The notes under the pieces were generated by a model, which made no database searches, was not told where the DNA came from, and worked only from the letters and a program-made list of their open reading frames with translations. A stretch of DNA of 64,000 bases from Flavobacteriaceae bacterium (GTDB taxonomy: Bacteria > Bacteroidota > Bacteroidia > Flavobacteriales > Flavobacteriaceae): NCBI GenBank assembly GCA_030148025.1, contig JASBUG010000006.1, positions 62,001 to 126,000 of the forward strand, given 5' to 3'. Below are positions 54,196 through 62,789 of the stretch, one piece after another. Each line of letters opens with the position of its first letter. The first letter of the stretch is position 1. The translations under genes and the position numbers were made by a program.

Positions 54196-55416
54196 ATGGA
54201 AAACATATTAATAGATGTCGAAAAACATGTTTCATCATTACTTCAAAATGATTTACCGCACACGTTTATTTATCACAATTTAGGACATACAAGACGTGTT
54301 GTTAAAAGTGCTAAAGAATTAATTGAAGGGGAACAAGTTACCGAAGATGACGCAGAGATTTTACTAATAGCCTCTTGGTTTCACGATATAGGTTATATAA
54401 AAGGTTGTGATGATCATGAAGAGAACAGTGCTAAGATGGCACGTACATTTTTAAACGACAAAAACTATCCAGAGGACAAGACCAATGCTATTATTGATCT
54501 AATAATGTCTACCAAAATGGGGTATCAACCTAGTACACATTTAGAAAAAATAATAAATGATGCCGATAATTCTCATTTTGGAAAAAAAGGATATACAGAG
54601 ATTTGTGATCTTTTACGTGCTGAATGGGAACAGTTAGGGACCAAGCACTTTACAGATATTGAGTGGAGTCAGGAAAATGTAACCTTCTTTACGCAATACC
54701 ATCGATTTTATACCGATTTTGCTTTAGAAAACTGGCAGCCAACAAAAGATAAAAATTTAGCAAATCTTTTTAAAACACTCAAAAAACAAAAACAGGAAGA
54801 AAAAAAGCACAAGAAAAAAGAAGAGGAGTTTGCCTTAAAGAAAAACAAAGCTAAGTTGCCTGAAAGAGGTATTGAAACCATGTTTCGAGTTACCTTAAAA
54901 AACCATATTACCTTAAGTAATATTGCCGATACTAAAGCCAACATTTTACTATCTGTAAATGCTATTATTGTGTCATTAGTACTTTCAAATCTTGTATCGA
55001 AATTAGATAATCCATCTAACGATTATTTAATTTGGCCTACTGTTATTTTTGTGGTTTTCACAGTGATTTCAATTATTCTATCAATTTTAGCTACCAGACC
55101 AAATGTTACAAGTGGAAAGTTTACAAAAGAGGATGTGGCAAATAAAAAAGTGAATCTTTTGTTCTTTGGTAATTTTCATAAAATGAGTTTACAGGATTTT
55201 GAATGGGCTATGGGAGAGATGATGCAAGATCGAGATTATCTATATTCATCAATGAAAAAAGACCTTTACTTTTTAGGAAAAGTTCTGGACAGAAAATATA
55301 AAATACTACGTCTCACCTATACAGTGTTTATGATAGGTATTATTGTATCAGTTATAGCTTTTGCCATTGCTTTTAAATTTTATGGAATTGCCGAACCTAT
55401 AACTAGATCACTTTGA
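54196..55416 (+). CDS. HD phosphohydrolase fused to a PycTM-like (DUF5706) membrane domain
   Basis: A 406-aa protein. The N-terminal HD domain (about 15-175) has His31 in YHNLGHTRRVV, His63-Asp64 in WFHDIGY, HEENSAKMA and INDADNSHF, a complete metal-binding set for a phosphohydrolase. A Lys-rich coiled linker (about 195-220) leads to a C-terminal domain with helices LLSVNAIIVSLVLSNLV, WPTVIFVVFTVISIILSILA and TVFMIGIIVSVIAFAIAF. That part resembles the PycTM/DUF5706 effector of Pycsar defence systems, but no cyclase gene is adjacent. The stop overlaps the TTG start of the next gene. Confidence 0.85.
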   Translation: MENILIDVEKHVSSLLQNDLPHTFIYHNLGHTRRVVKSAKELIEGEQVTEDDAEILLIASWFHDIGYIKGCDDHEENSAKMARTFLNDKNYPEDKTNAIIDLIMSTKMGYQPSTHLEKIINDADNSHFGKKGYTEICDLLRAEWEQLGTKHFTDIEWSQENVTFFTQYHRFYTDFALENWQPTKDKNLANLFKTLKKQKQEEKKHKKKEEEFALKKNKAKLPERGIETMFRVTLKNHITLSNIADTKANILLSVNAIIVSLVLSNLVSKLDNPSNDYLIWPTVIFVVFTVISIILSILATRPNVTSGKFTKEDVANKKVNLLFFGNFHKMSLQDFEWAMGEMMQDRDYLYSSMKKDLYFLGKVLDRKYKILRLTYTVFMIGIIVSVIAFAIAFKFYGIAEPITRSL

Positions 55417-55973
55417 TTTTAGATCAAGAAATTAAAAACAAAAACTATACTGAAAATTGGTTGCCGAAAGGCGAGTATGATTGCTGTACGTTTGTTAATT
55501 GCACCTTTTCTAATTCTGACCTATCAAATATCACCTTTCGAGAATGTGAATTCATTGAATGTGATCTAAGTCTTGTTAAAACAAAGCATACCGTTTTTAA
55601 CGATATCAATTTTAAAGACTGTAAACTTCTTGGATTACATTTTAATGATTGCGATGATTTATTCATATCAATGAATTTTGACAACTGTAATCTTGAATTA
55701 TCTGTATTCTACGATCTTACTTTAAAAGGAACATCCTTCAAAAATTGTAATTTAAATGGCGTTGATTTTACAAAAGCAGATATTAGCAAAGGTTATTTTC
55801 TTGGTTCTGATTTAAAAAATGCTGTTTTCTCGGAAACTACTTTAGAAAACACTGATTTTCGTAGTTCTTATAATTTTAATATTGATCCCGGAATAAACAA
55901 TATAAAAAAAGCAAGATTCTCGAAAGAGAATCTTGCTGGCTTATTGCTTAAACATCAAATTAAAATTGATTAA
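55413..55973 (+). CDS. Pentapeptide-repeat protein
   Basis: A 186-aa cytoplasmic protein starting with TTG (55413), overlapping the upstream stop by TTGA. It has about twenty A(D/N)Lxx-like pentapeptides, such as FVNCTFSNSDLSNITFRECEF and LKNAVFSETTLENTDF, which form a right-handed quadrilateral helix. Relatives mimic DNA or protect gyrase, but no such role can be read here. Its C-terminal codons (about residues 166-176) double as the terminator of the convergent GAF gene, and the two stops overlap by 4 bp. Confidence 0.9.
   Translation: MILDQEIKNKNYTENWLPKGEYDCCTFVNCTFSNSDLSNITFRECEFIECDLSLVKTKHTVFNDINFKDCKLLGLHFNDCDDLFISMNFDNCNLELSVFYDLTLKGTSFKNCNLNGVDFTKADISKGYFLGSDLKNAVFSETTLENTDFRSSYNFNIDPGINNIKKARFSKENLAGLLLKHQIKID
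55904..55937 (-). terminator. Intrinsic terminator of the GAF gene, inside the pentapeptide gene
   Basis: agcaagattctc (55910-55921) and gagaatcttgct (55926-55937) form a perfect 12-bp stem with the stable tetraloop gaaa. On the minus strand a run of seven T follows (55910-55904). It is oriented to stop the leftward GAF transcript and lies fully within the rightward pentapeptide coding sequence. Confidence 0.85.
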
Positions 55974-58342
55974 GCTTTTATTTCTTTCATAAGGTCATCA
56001 TAAGTATAGAACTCCTTATCTTCTTCACTTTTATGATATAGAATATTTACACGAATAGCCTTTAACCCTGTTACTGCCTGAAGATCTTGTAATTCTAAAA
56101 TTTCGACCTTATCACCCAGATAGTTTTTAGACTGTAAAAACTTAACATATCGTAAGTATTCTATTTCGTCTTCACGTTGAGAGTACACAATAGTTATTTT
56201 ACCCTTTTCTGTAATACGTTTTTTGGTTCCTTTTATATAAGCTTTATCAACACGCTTTTTTACGATCTCATAACGCGCATTATAAGTACCATCAACATCA
56301 AATTGTTTTTCGTCCATTCTAAAACTAATAGTTAATGGCGAATTAAACACTAATATCATTGATGCTACATCTAGTGATATTGGAAACTCGCTTTGCATTT
56401 GATAATACGAGTTTTCCATCTCGATCATGACTTGTAATTGCCACAATCTTAAATTATACAAATAGATTGGATTAAAGCTATCGTTCTTTGTAATAGATTC
56501 ACCTATATACATATTATGCTCTACACCATCGGTTTTAAATCGCTCAAAAAAGTGAGGATACATTTGTTGTGCATCAACCTGTTTAGCATCTAAAAACGAT
56601 GCCATTTTTTTATTGATCAATGTAATGGTATCGTCATAATTCTTTCTGTGTTTATAAAGAATATTTAAATTATCATTTATAGCTTCGAAATAGTTTTCAA
56701 TTTCCTGCACCAAAACATTTGACTTCTGCATATGTACAAACAATGGTGTGATTTCATTTTTAAAGAAATTAGATATTTGCTGTTCGCTATCCACTTGAAA
56801 GTGGTGCACGATATCTTCTAGGAAAGAATTTATCTGAAAAATAATCTGCTCATAAATTGGTAATTGCTCCCACTTCAAAGCACCTTCAATAATTCTTTTA
56901 GCTGCATTAAGCTGTAAAGTTAAATCTTGCTGTGTAGCTTTATTTCTTGCAATTGAGGATCCTTTAATATCAATTTGTCCATATAGAGGATATACATTTT
57001 CGAAAGCAATTTTATTAAACGACACTTGATTACCTTGCATATCTTCAGCCAAATATCGCTTTGCTTCTTTTTCAAACTTCCATTTAACACTTGAGTGAAT
57101 TGATGTACACTTTTGCTGGATAATGGCTTCAATTAAGTTGTCTTCCTCTTTCTTAGATCGCTGAACAGCAGCAACTATAAAAGGCATAACATCAACCAAT
57201 TTGTTCGCATTTACACTATTTAAAACCTTTGGTTTATCAGACACCAATTCTAAAATACCAAGCAAGCCATTCTCATCTGCAATTGGTGCAAATATGGCGC
57301 TTTGTATTCCTTGGTCTTTTAAAATTTTGAGCTGTGGTGCTTTCCCATTAGACAGCTTATAAAACTTATTGACATCAGAAATTGAAAATAAGCGATTTTC
57401 CTCTAAAAGAAATTTATAAGAATCATGACATAAGGTATCAATACAATTACAATGATCTTCACTATTTAACAAGTAACTTGCAATATTGTCGCCATGTACT
57501 TTCTCAAAAACCCCTTCTTCGCTATTATAAACCGAAAAACCTACGTTTAATTCTTTAATGCCTAAAAGCGATCTAAATACTTCATTAAAATCTTCTAATA
57601 CGGTTTGATCTTTATGTTCAGCTTCAGAAATTAAACTGGATTTTATATTTGAAATTGATTGGTCGTCTGTAACATCAAAAATATTTGAAATAACAAACCC
57701 CTTAAACACATAACTGTCTGGAGGGAATTTTTCTTTCCAAAGTTCAAGGTTATCAAAATTATCTAACAGCTCTTCATAATCATCTTGCGTTATTGGCTTT
57801 GCCTTATCTGTTGCTGTTATTTCCGTAAAATCGGCATTATACAAGATTTTGTAATAATGCATAATCCCATTTACATCTGGAATCTCGTAAAAAAACGGGC
57901 GTTTAAAATTTAGATCGTAACCATATAAAAATTTCAAAATAATAGTACAGGCAATTATATACTTATGATCGTCTGGCATATTTTTAATCTTCGGATTAAA
58001 ATCTTTACCAGCAATACTTATAATTTTTTTAAACCTTTCAGAAGAATTAAAAATAATATTTTCAAAAGGTATTGAAGCTGTTTTAATTTCGTTTTGTGTG
58101 AGAACTTCACTAAATGAGTCTTCTAAAAGAACACCTATTTCTTTTTCATATTTCTCTAGTAATGAAAAATCAGAAAAACCATCTTTTAGCAAAGGGTTCT
58201 TGTTTGCAATATTCAAAACACGATTCGCCTTCATCACTAAAAATTCATCATCACTTTTAGCCATGGCCTCGTATTTCTCAATTAGCTTATGAAAGCTAAT
58301 TTTAATTTGCATTGGGGATTCGACTAAGTATTTTTGCGACAT
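55970..58342 (-). CDS. GAF-domain protein, large
   Basis: A 790-aa cytoplasmic protein with a GAF-like sensor segment (about 240-400, including SISDVNKFYKLSNGKAPQLKILKDQGIQSAIFAPIADENGLLGILELVS). Long helical flanks and a mixed C-terminal domain with GKITIVYSQREDEIEYLRYVKFLQ follow. No kinase, cyclase or helix-turn-helix domain is seen, so the output is unknown. The gene stands alone and uses the terminator inside its convergent neighbour. Confidence 0.82.
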   Translation of the reverse strand: MSQKYLVESPMQIKISFHKLIEKYEAMAKSDDEFLVMKANRVLNIANKNPLLKDGFSDFSLLEKYEKEIGVLLEDSFSEVLTQNEIKTASIPFENIIFNSSERFKKIISIAGKDFNPKIKNMPDDHKYIIACTIILKFLYGYDLNFKRPFFYEIPDVNGIMHYYKILYNADFTEITATDKAKPITQDDYEELLDNFDNLELWKEKFPPDSYVFKGFVISNIFDVTDDQSISNIKSSLISEAEHKDQTVLEDFNEVFRSLLGIKELNVGFSVYNSEEGVFEKVHGDNIASYLLNSEDHCNCIDTLCHDSYKFLLEENRLFSISDVNKFYKLSNGKAPQLKILKDQGIQSAIFAPIADENGLLGILELVSDKPKVLNSVNANKLVDVMPFIVAAVQRSKKEEDNLIEAIIQQKCTSIHSSVKWKFEKEAKRYLAEDMQGNQVSFNKIAFENVYPLYGQIDIKGSSIARNKATQQDLTLQLNAAKRIIEGALKWEQLPIYEQIIFQINSFLEDIVHHFQVDSEQQISNFFKNEITPLFVHMQKSNVLVQEIENYFEAINDNLNILYKHRKNYDDTITLINKKMASFLDAKQVDAQQMYPHFFERFKTDGVEHNMYIGESITKNDSFNPIYLYNLRLWQLQVMIEMENSYYQMQSEFPISLDVASMILVFNSPLTISFRMDEKQFDVDGTYNARYEIVKKRVDKAYIKGTKKRITEKGKITIVYSQREDEIEYLRYVKFLQSKNYLGDKVEILELQDLQAVTGLKAIRVNILYHKSEEDKEFYTYDDLMKEIKA

Positions 58343-58420
58343 TATTTCGTTTTTTGATTATACAAATTTACAAATAATAAGATTAGTCGTGGTTACAAGC
58401 GTTACATAACGTAGTAAAAC

Positions 58421-59092
58421 CTATAAAATCATACCATCACTCATAGTGATAATTCTATCGGTTTTTTTAGCAAAATCCTCATCGTGAGTAACAATAAGTA
58501 ATGATAGCCCTTGTTCGTCGCATAAACGCTTAAAAATATTAAACACATTTTCAGAATTATGACTGTCCAAATTTCCGGTAGGCTCGTCACCCATTATTAT
58601 TGAAGGGTTATTAATCAAAGCTCTTGCAATTGCCACACGTTGCTTTTCTCCTCCTGATATTCTCGACGCTTTTTTTTGAGCTAAATGTTCTATTTCAAGA
58701 ATTTTGAGCTTTTCGAAGGCATCATGCTCAATTTCCTGAAATGTTTTTTCGCCTAGTTTTTTAGCAGGAAGCATGACGTTTTCTAACACAGAAAATTCAG
58801 AAAGTAAGTAATGAAACTGAAATACAAAACCAATATGTTTATTTCGCAGGTAGGATAACTTATCACTACTTTCATTGGTCACCAATTCGTTGTTCAAAAA
58901 TAATTCACCTTCATAGTCGGTATCCATCGTAGAAAGAATGTATAACAGTGTAGATTTTCCACAACCCGATTTTCCCATAATAGAGGCAAACTCACCTTTG
59001 GTAATAGATATGTTTATATCCTTAAGCACATGAAAAAGTACAGGCTTTCTAAAGTATTTATTGATATTTTTTGTTTCTAACACTTTACTCAT
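58421..59092 (-). CDS. ABC transporter ATP-binding protein, LolD/MacB-like
   Basis: A 223-aa ATPase with Walker A GKSGCGKSTLLY, signature ISGGEKQRVAIARA, Walker B IIMGDEPTGNLD and H-loop IVTHDEDF. The ISGGEKQRVAIARAL and DEPTGNLD strings are typical of the LolD/MacB/FtsE group. It overlaps the permease gene by one base and forms a three-gene operon with it and the adaptor. Confidence 0.94.
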   Translation of the reverse strand: MSKVLETKNINKYFRKPVLFHVLKDINISITKGEFASIMGKSGCGKSTLLYILSTMDTDYEGELFLNNELVTNESSDKLSYLRNKHIGFVFQFHYLLSEFSVLENVMLPAKKLGEKTFQEIEHDAFEKLKILEIEHLAQKKASRISGGEKQRVAIARALINNPSIIMGDEPTGNLDSHNSENVFNIFKRLCDEQGLSLLIVTHDEDFAKKTDRIITMSDGMIL

Positions 59093-60354
59093 TACTGTCC
59101 TCTTATAATTCTTACTGGATCAATTTTTTTAGCTTTTTTTGAAGGTAAATATCCAGCAAAAAAGGTGGAAATTAACGCGAAGGTGATACCTATAACATAA
59201 AACCACGGATTGAAGTTTACAGGAAAGGTCTTTATAGTTGGTAAGGCTTCTGTTTCAAACGGGACATTATCAATAACGTTTGATAAACCAAAACCTATAA
59301 ACAATCCAAGAACACCACCAACGACACCAATAATTAATGCTTGGCTCATAAAAATATATTGTACATCTCTCCCTGAAAATCCTGTTGCTTTTAAAATGGC
59401 AATATCATTCATTTTCTCGTAAATAAACATATTCAAAATATTATAGATACCAAATCCAGCAACAATCAATAACGTAATTGAAACAGCATATGTAATAAGG
59501 TTTCTAATGGTAGTTCCTGTCTCAAATTGCGCATTAGCAGTTTTAATATCAATCGCTTTTAAATTGAACTGACGTTCTATTTCCTGAGCCATTCCATATG
59601 CAATTGCAATGTCGTGTAACTTTACATTAATATCTGTAATATAATTTTCGGCTTCACCTAAAACACGTTGCACCGTTTTAATATTTGCAAAACTCTGAAT
59701 AGCATCAATATCGGCAATACCGCTTTGATAAATTCCAACAATTTTAAGCGGAAACACATCGCCATTAATAGTGCTTATTTGTACTCTATCACCAATATCG
59801 AGCGACATTTTTTTGGCAATTCCAGCACCTATTAAAATACCATCATCATTTTTATGTAAAGCTTCCGGACTTCCTTTAACGATATAATTTTGAAAATTAA
59901 ATAATCGCGCCTCTTCCAGAGGATGCATTCCTGTTAAATTCCCTCCAATCTCGATAGAGCCAGCTATATAAAATATTTGCGTTTTTATTTGGGGAATTGC
60001 TCCTCTAACAGCTTCGTTGTCATTTAAATATTTAATGATTGGTAAGGCATTATGAATTTTCTTCTGACTTTGTTTAGGTTTAATGGAATGAACAACTTTA
60101 AAGCTATTTTCAATTTCATCATAAAGCGCCAGTGGTTGTTTTTTTGAAGGTTCTATTTCATTGTAAATATGAATATGAGGTGTTTGATTTAAAATGAGAT
60201 CATCCAGCATTTTGTTAAGCCCTGTCATAAAACACACCAAAGTAATATATGCGCCAATACCAAATGTTACACCTAAAGCAGCAACAGAGGTTTGCTTAAG
60301 CCTACTAAACAAATGCGTTTTTGCAATACTAAATATGACTTTCCAATTGGTCAA
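59092..60354 (-). CDS. ABC transporter permease, LolC/E-FtsX-like
   Basis: A 420-aa inner-membrane permease. One N-terminal helix (about 20-45) precedes a large periplasmic MacB-PCD domain (about 50-280), and three C-terminal helices follow, with the FtsX block LITYAVSITLLIVAGFGIYNILNMFIYEKMNDIAILKATGFSGRDV. The topology fits LolC/E or MacB half-transporters that move lipids or peptides mechanically. It overlaps both neighbours. Confidence 0.92.
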   Translation of the reverse strand: MTNWKVIFSIAKTHLFSRLKQTSVAALGVTFGIGAYITLVCFMTGLNKMLDDLILNQTPHIHIYNEIEPSKKQPLALYDEIENSFKVVHSIKPKQSQKKIHNALPIIKYLNDNEAVRGAIPQIKTQIFYIAGSIEIGGNLTGMHPLEEARLFNFQNYIVKGSPEALHKNDDGILIGAGIAKKMSLDIGDRVQISTINGDVFPLKIVGIYQSGIADIDAIQSFANIKTVQRVLGEAENYITDINVKLHDIAIAYGMAQEIERQFNLKAIDIKTANAQFETGTTIRNLITYAVSITLLIVAGFGIYNILNMFIYEKMNDIAILKATGFSGRDVQYIFMSQALIIGVVGGVLGLFIGFGLSNVIDNVPFETEALPTIKTFPVNFNPWFYVIGITFALISTFFAGYLPSKKAKKIDPVRIIRGQ

Positions 60355-61433
60355 TTGTCGTGTTTATAAATATGGGTTTCCGTGGTAATTCCTTCTAAAA
60401 TTTCTACAAATTCTAAATTCTGCAATCCTGTTTTTACTTTCACCAAACCATCGTCAGTTTGTACTTCAGAGTTGTCATTTAAATAAATTTTTGGAATGGT
60501 TAACACATCACTCTTTTTATTAATGATGATATTAGCTTCCCCCGAAAGACCTGAGTACAATTTTCTTGGCGGTTGATTAAAAACAGCTTCTATAGTAAAT
60601 GTCTGATTTCTTAAATCTTTTTCTGGTAAAATCTTAGAAACTTTGGCTGTAAATGTTTCATTTTGATAAGCATCTAAGGTAATTATCACTTCCTGACCCA
60701 ATTCAATTTTTACAATATCTACCTCATCTACTAACATTTCAATAATAAAATCGGTGGCACTACCTATTGATGCTAGCGGTTGCGTGACTGTGACTACTTC
60801 TCCTTTTTCTTTGTATAAAGCATATACTTTTCCATTCACCTTACTTTCAACCGTAAAATCCTTAGTGTTTATTAATGAGGTTTTGTAATTATTTTCAGCC
60901 TGAATAAGAGTAGTTTTCAATTCGTTCTCTGTACGATGGTATCTGCTTTTTAAAAGCTGTAAATTATTTTTAGACAACTTATAATTAAGCTCTTTGGTGT
61001 CGTATTCTATTTTAGACCCTATATTCTGATCCCAAAGATTTTTTTGTCTGAAATAGTTTGTAGAATCGTTATTGAATTTTAATTCTGCCGCTATTATTTC
61101 ATCTTTTATACCTTCTAAAATTGCAGCACTTCCATTGTAATTTTCACGAGCAAGGTTCAATGCTAGTTTAGCGTTTTCGGTATTGAGTTTTGGAGTATTA
61201 TTTATGATTTGTAAAACCGCATCTCCTTTGCTCACAAGAGCACCTTCTTCTACCAAATTATTTTCTAATATTCCTGATACTTTTGAATACACTTGGTATA
61301 AACTATCCGGAAGCACTGTAACTGAAGAATAAACAGCCTCGGTTAAATTCTTTTTTTCTGGCAATATTTTTTCGCTGTGATTGGAGCAGGACACAACTAA
61401 AACTAGAATAAGGAAGCGCGATAAGTTTTTCAT
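60351..61433 (-). CDS. HlyD/RND-type efflux adaptor lipoprotein
   Basis: A 360-aa periplasmic adaptor with a lipoprotein signal (VVSC). Biotinyl-lipoyl half-motifs SGILENNLVEEGALVSKGDAVLQI and NGKVYALYKEKGEVVTVTQPLASIG flank a helical hairpin (about 85-190). A beta-barrel part with ELGQEVIITLDAYQNETF follows. I chose the Met at 61433 (MKNLSRFL) over 61445. With the permease and ATPase it forms a MacAB-like system; no TolC-type gene is near. Confidence 0.9.
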   Translation of the reverse strand: MKNLSRFLILVLVVSCSNHSEKILPEKKNLTEAVYSSVTVLPDSLYQVYSKVSGILENNLVEEGALVSKGDAVLQIINNTPKLNTENAKLALNLARENYNGSAAILEGIKDEIIAAELKFNNDSTNYFRQKNLWDQNIGSKIEYDTKELNYKLSKNNLQLLKSRYHRTENELKTTLIQAENNYKTSLINTKDFTVESKVNGKVYALYKEKGEVVTVTQPLASIGSATDFIIEMLVDEVDIVKIELGQEVIITLDAYQNETFTAKVSKILPEKDLRNQTFTIEAVFNQPPRKLYSGLSGEANIIINKKSDVLTIPKIYLNDNSEVQTDDGLVKVKTGLQNLEFVEILEGITTETHIYKHDN

Positions 61434-61578
61434 TTTTAACAACATAAGCTATAAATGTAGTAAGAAAAAACGTAGTATAAAATGACTTTAATCAAGAATT
61501 TAAGAGCTTTAAAAACTCTTTACGCAATAATAATTTGAACCGTTAAAAGTTAAAAGAAAAACTATCTTTGGTTAAAGA

Positions 61579-62685
61579 ATGAACTTAGACTATAATCTTT
61601 TTAACATCCTTATTCTATTTGGAGCCATTCAAGGGTTTATTCTTTGCTTGTTCTTATACCAGAAAAAACAGGTTAACCCCTTATCGGTTAAGTTTTTTAT
61701 TCTGTTTTTATTCTCACTGTCATTTTTTAATTTGATCTATGCCTTACTAGACATGGATCTTTTTAAGTACTATCGCCCTTTGCACATGTTTCCATTTCCT
61801 TATAAATGGTTAATAGGCGCAGGGTTTTATTTTTATATAAAATATCAATTCCCTCAACCTGAAAACAGCACACCTTACCATAAAAAGGAATGGTATATTC
61901 TAGCTCCAGCTTTTATTTATTTATTATTGCGAACTTACTGGTTCTCTATTGCTGTTAAAGAAAATAGTTATCGAATCACACAAGTTGTCGTGGAATCTAA
62001 TTTTTTTAGAATTCATGAATACTTCTTTCTGATTTTTACCTTGATCATTGGAATTTCATCTTTAAACTTCACTAGGAAACAAGAAGAAAACGTAACCTCA
62101 AAATCTAATCAAGCTATCAGCTGGTTAAAAAGATTTTGTTGGGTTTTTATTGGCATTACAACCGTAGATATACTACTATACACATTCGATCTATTAATTC
62201 ATTCTGGTAAGGAGTCTTTCGGATTTTATTATGCTACTTTAATTATTAATGCAGCCTATATTTATTGGATAGGTTTTAAGGGATTCACAAAACCTAAATG
62301 GTTTTTTAATGTATTTAAATACACTTCTAACACTACAGAAACTAATAACGAACTAGTTAAAAAGTTAAAACTAGTTATGAAAGACAAAAAAATATTTCTA
62401 AATCCTAATCTCACCTTATCAGAATTGTCAAAAAACTTAGGAGTTTCAACAAAAGAATTGTCTAAGCATTTCAACGATTCTTTAGGTATGAACTTTTCTG
62501 AATATATAAACCATTATCGAGTTGAAGAAGTTAAAAAGCTAATGTCTTCAGAAGAAGCTTCAAAATATACCTTAGTAACATTAGCTGAAAAAGCTGGATT
62601 CAGTTCCAAATCGTCTTTCAATGCTATATTTAAAAAAGTTACTGGATTAACACCTTCTGCATATAAAAAGAGTATCAATAAATAG
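61579..62685 (+). CDS. Membrane AraC-family transcription regulator
   Basis: A 368-aa protein with about seven hydrophobic helices in its N-terminal 235 residues (for example ILILFGAIQGFILCLFLY, FFILFLFSLSFFNLIYALL, LIGAGFYFYIKY) and an AraC-type DNA-binding domain at the C-terminus (about 270-365). The latter has helices LSELSKNLGVSTKELSKHFNDSLG and LVTLAEKAGFSSKSSFNAIFKKVTGLTPSAYKKS. The membrane part may sense a small molecule. It is divergent from the ABC operon, which it might regulate. An exact -7-type TATCTTTG lies at 61563-61570, but no well-spaced -33 was seen. Confidence 0.9.
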   Translation: MNLDYNLFNILILFGAIQGFILCLFLYQKKQVNPLSVKFFILFLFSLSFFNLIYALLDMDLFKYYRPLHMFPFPYKWLIGAGFYFYIKYQFPQPENSTPYHKKEWYILAPAFIYLLLRTYWFSIAVKENSYRITQVVVESNFFRIHEYFFLIFTLIIGISSLNFTRKQEENVTSKSNQAISWLKRFCWVFIGITTVDILLYTFDLLIHSGKESFGFYYATLIINAAYIYWIGFKGFTKPKWFFNVFKYTSNTTETNNELVKKLKLVMKDKKIFLNPNLTLSELSKNLGVSTKELSKHFNDSLGMNFSEYINHYRVEEVKKLMSSEEASKYTLVTLAEKAGFSSKSSFNAIFKKVTGLTPSAYKKSINK

Positions 62686-62689
62686 TAAA

Positions 62690-62718
62690 AATGTCCAAGA
62701 TTCGGTTTTTTGGACATT
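62690..62718. promoter_or_regulatory. Perfect inverted repeat overlapping a -33 element
   Basis: aatgtccaa (62690-62698) and ttggacatt (62710-62718) form 9-bp arms around 11 nt, just after the AraC stop. The right arm contains the TTTG -33 element of the downstream promoter. It could be an operator or a terminator, but no T run follows. Confidence 0.55.
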
Positions 62719-62738
62719 ATTAGTCTCTTATAACTTTG
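62709..62738 (+). promoter_or_regulatory. Bacteroidota-type promoter for the erythromycin-esterase-like gene
   Basis: TTTG (62709-62712, within a T run) is followed by 18 bp and an exact TAACTTTG (62731-62738). The predicted transcript starts about 45 bp upstream of the ATG at 62790. This is the best promoter match in the window. Confidence 0.7.
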
Positions 62739-62789
62739 TTCTATCTCGACTTACTCAAATCTTTGCTCAAAATTAAAATCCTATTAGTT

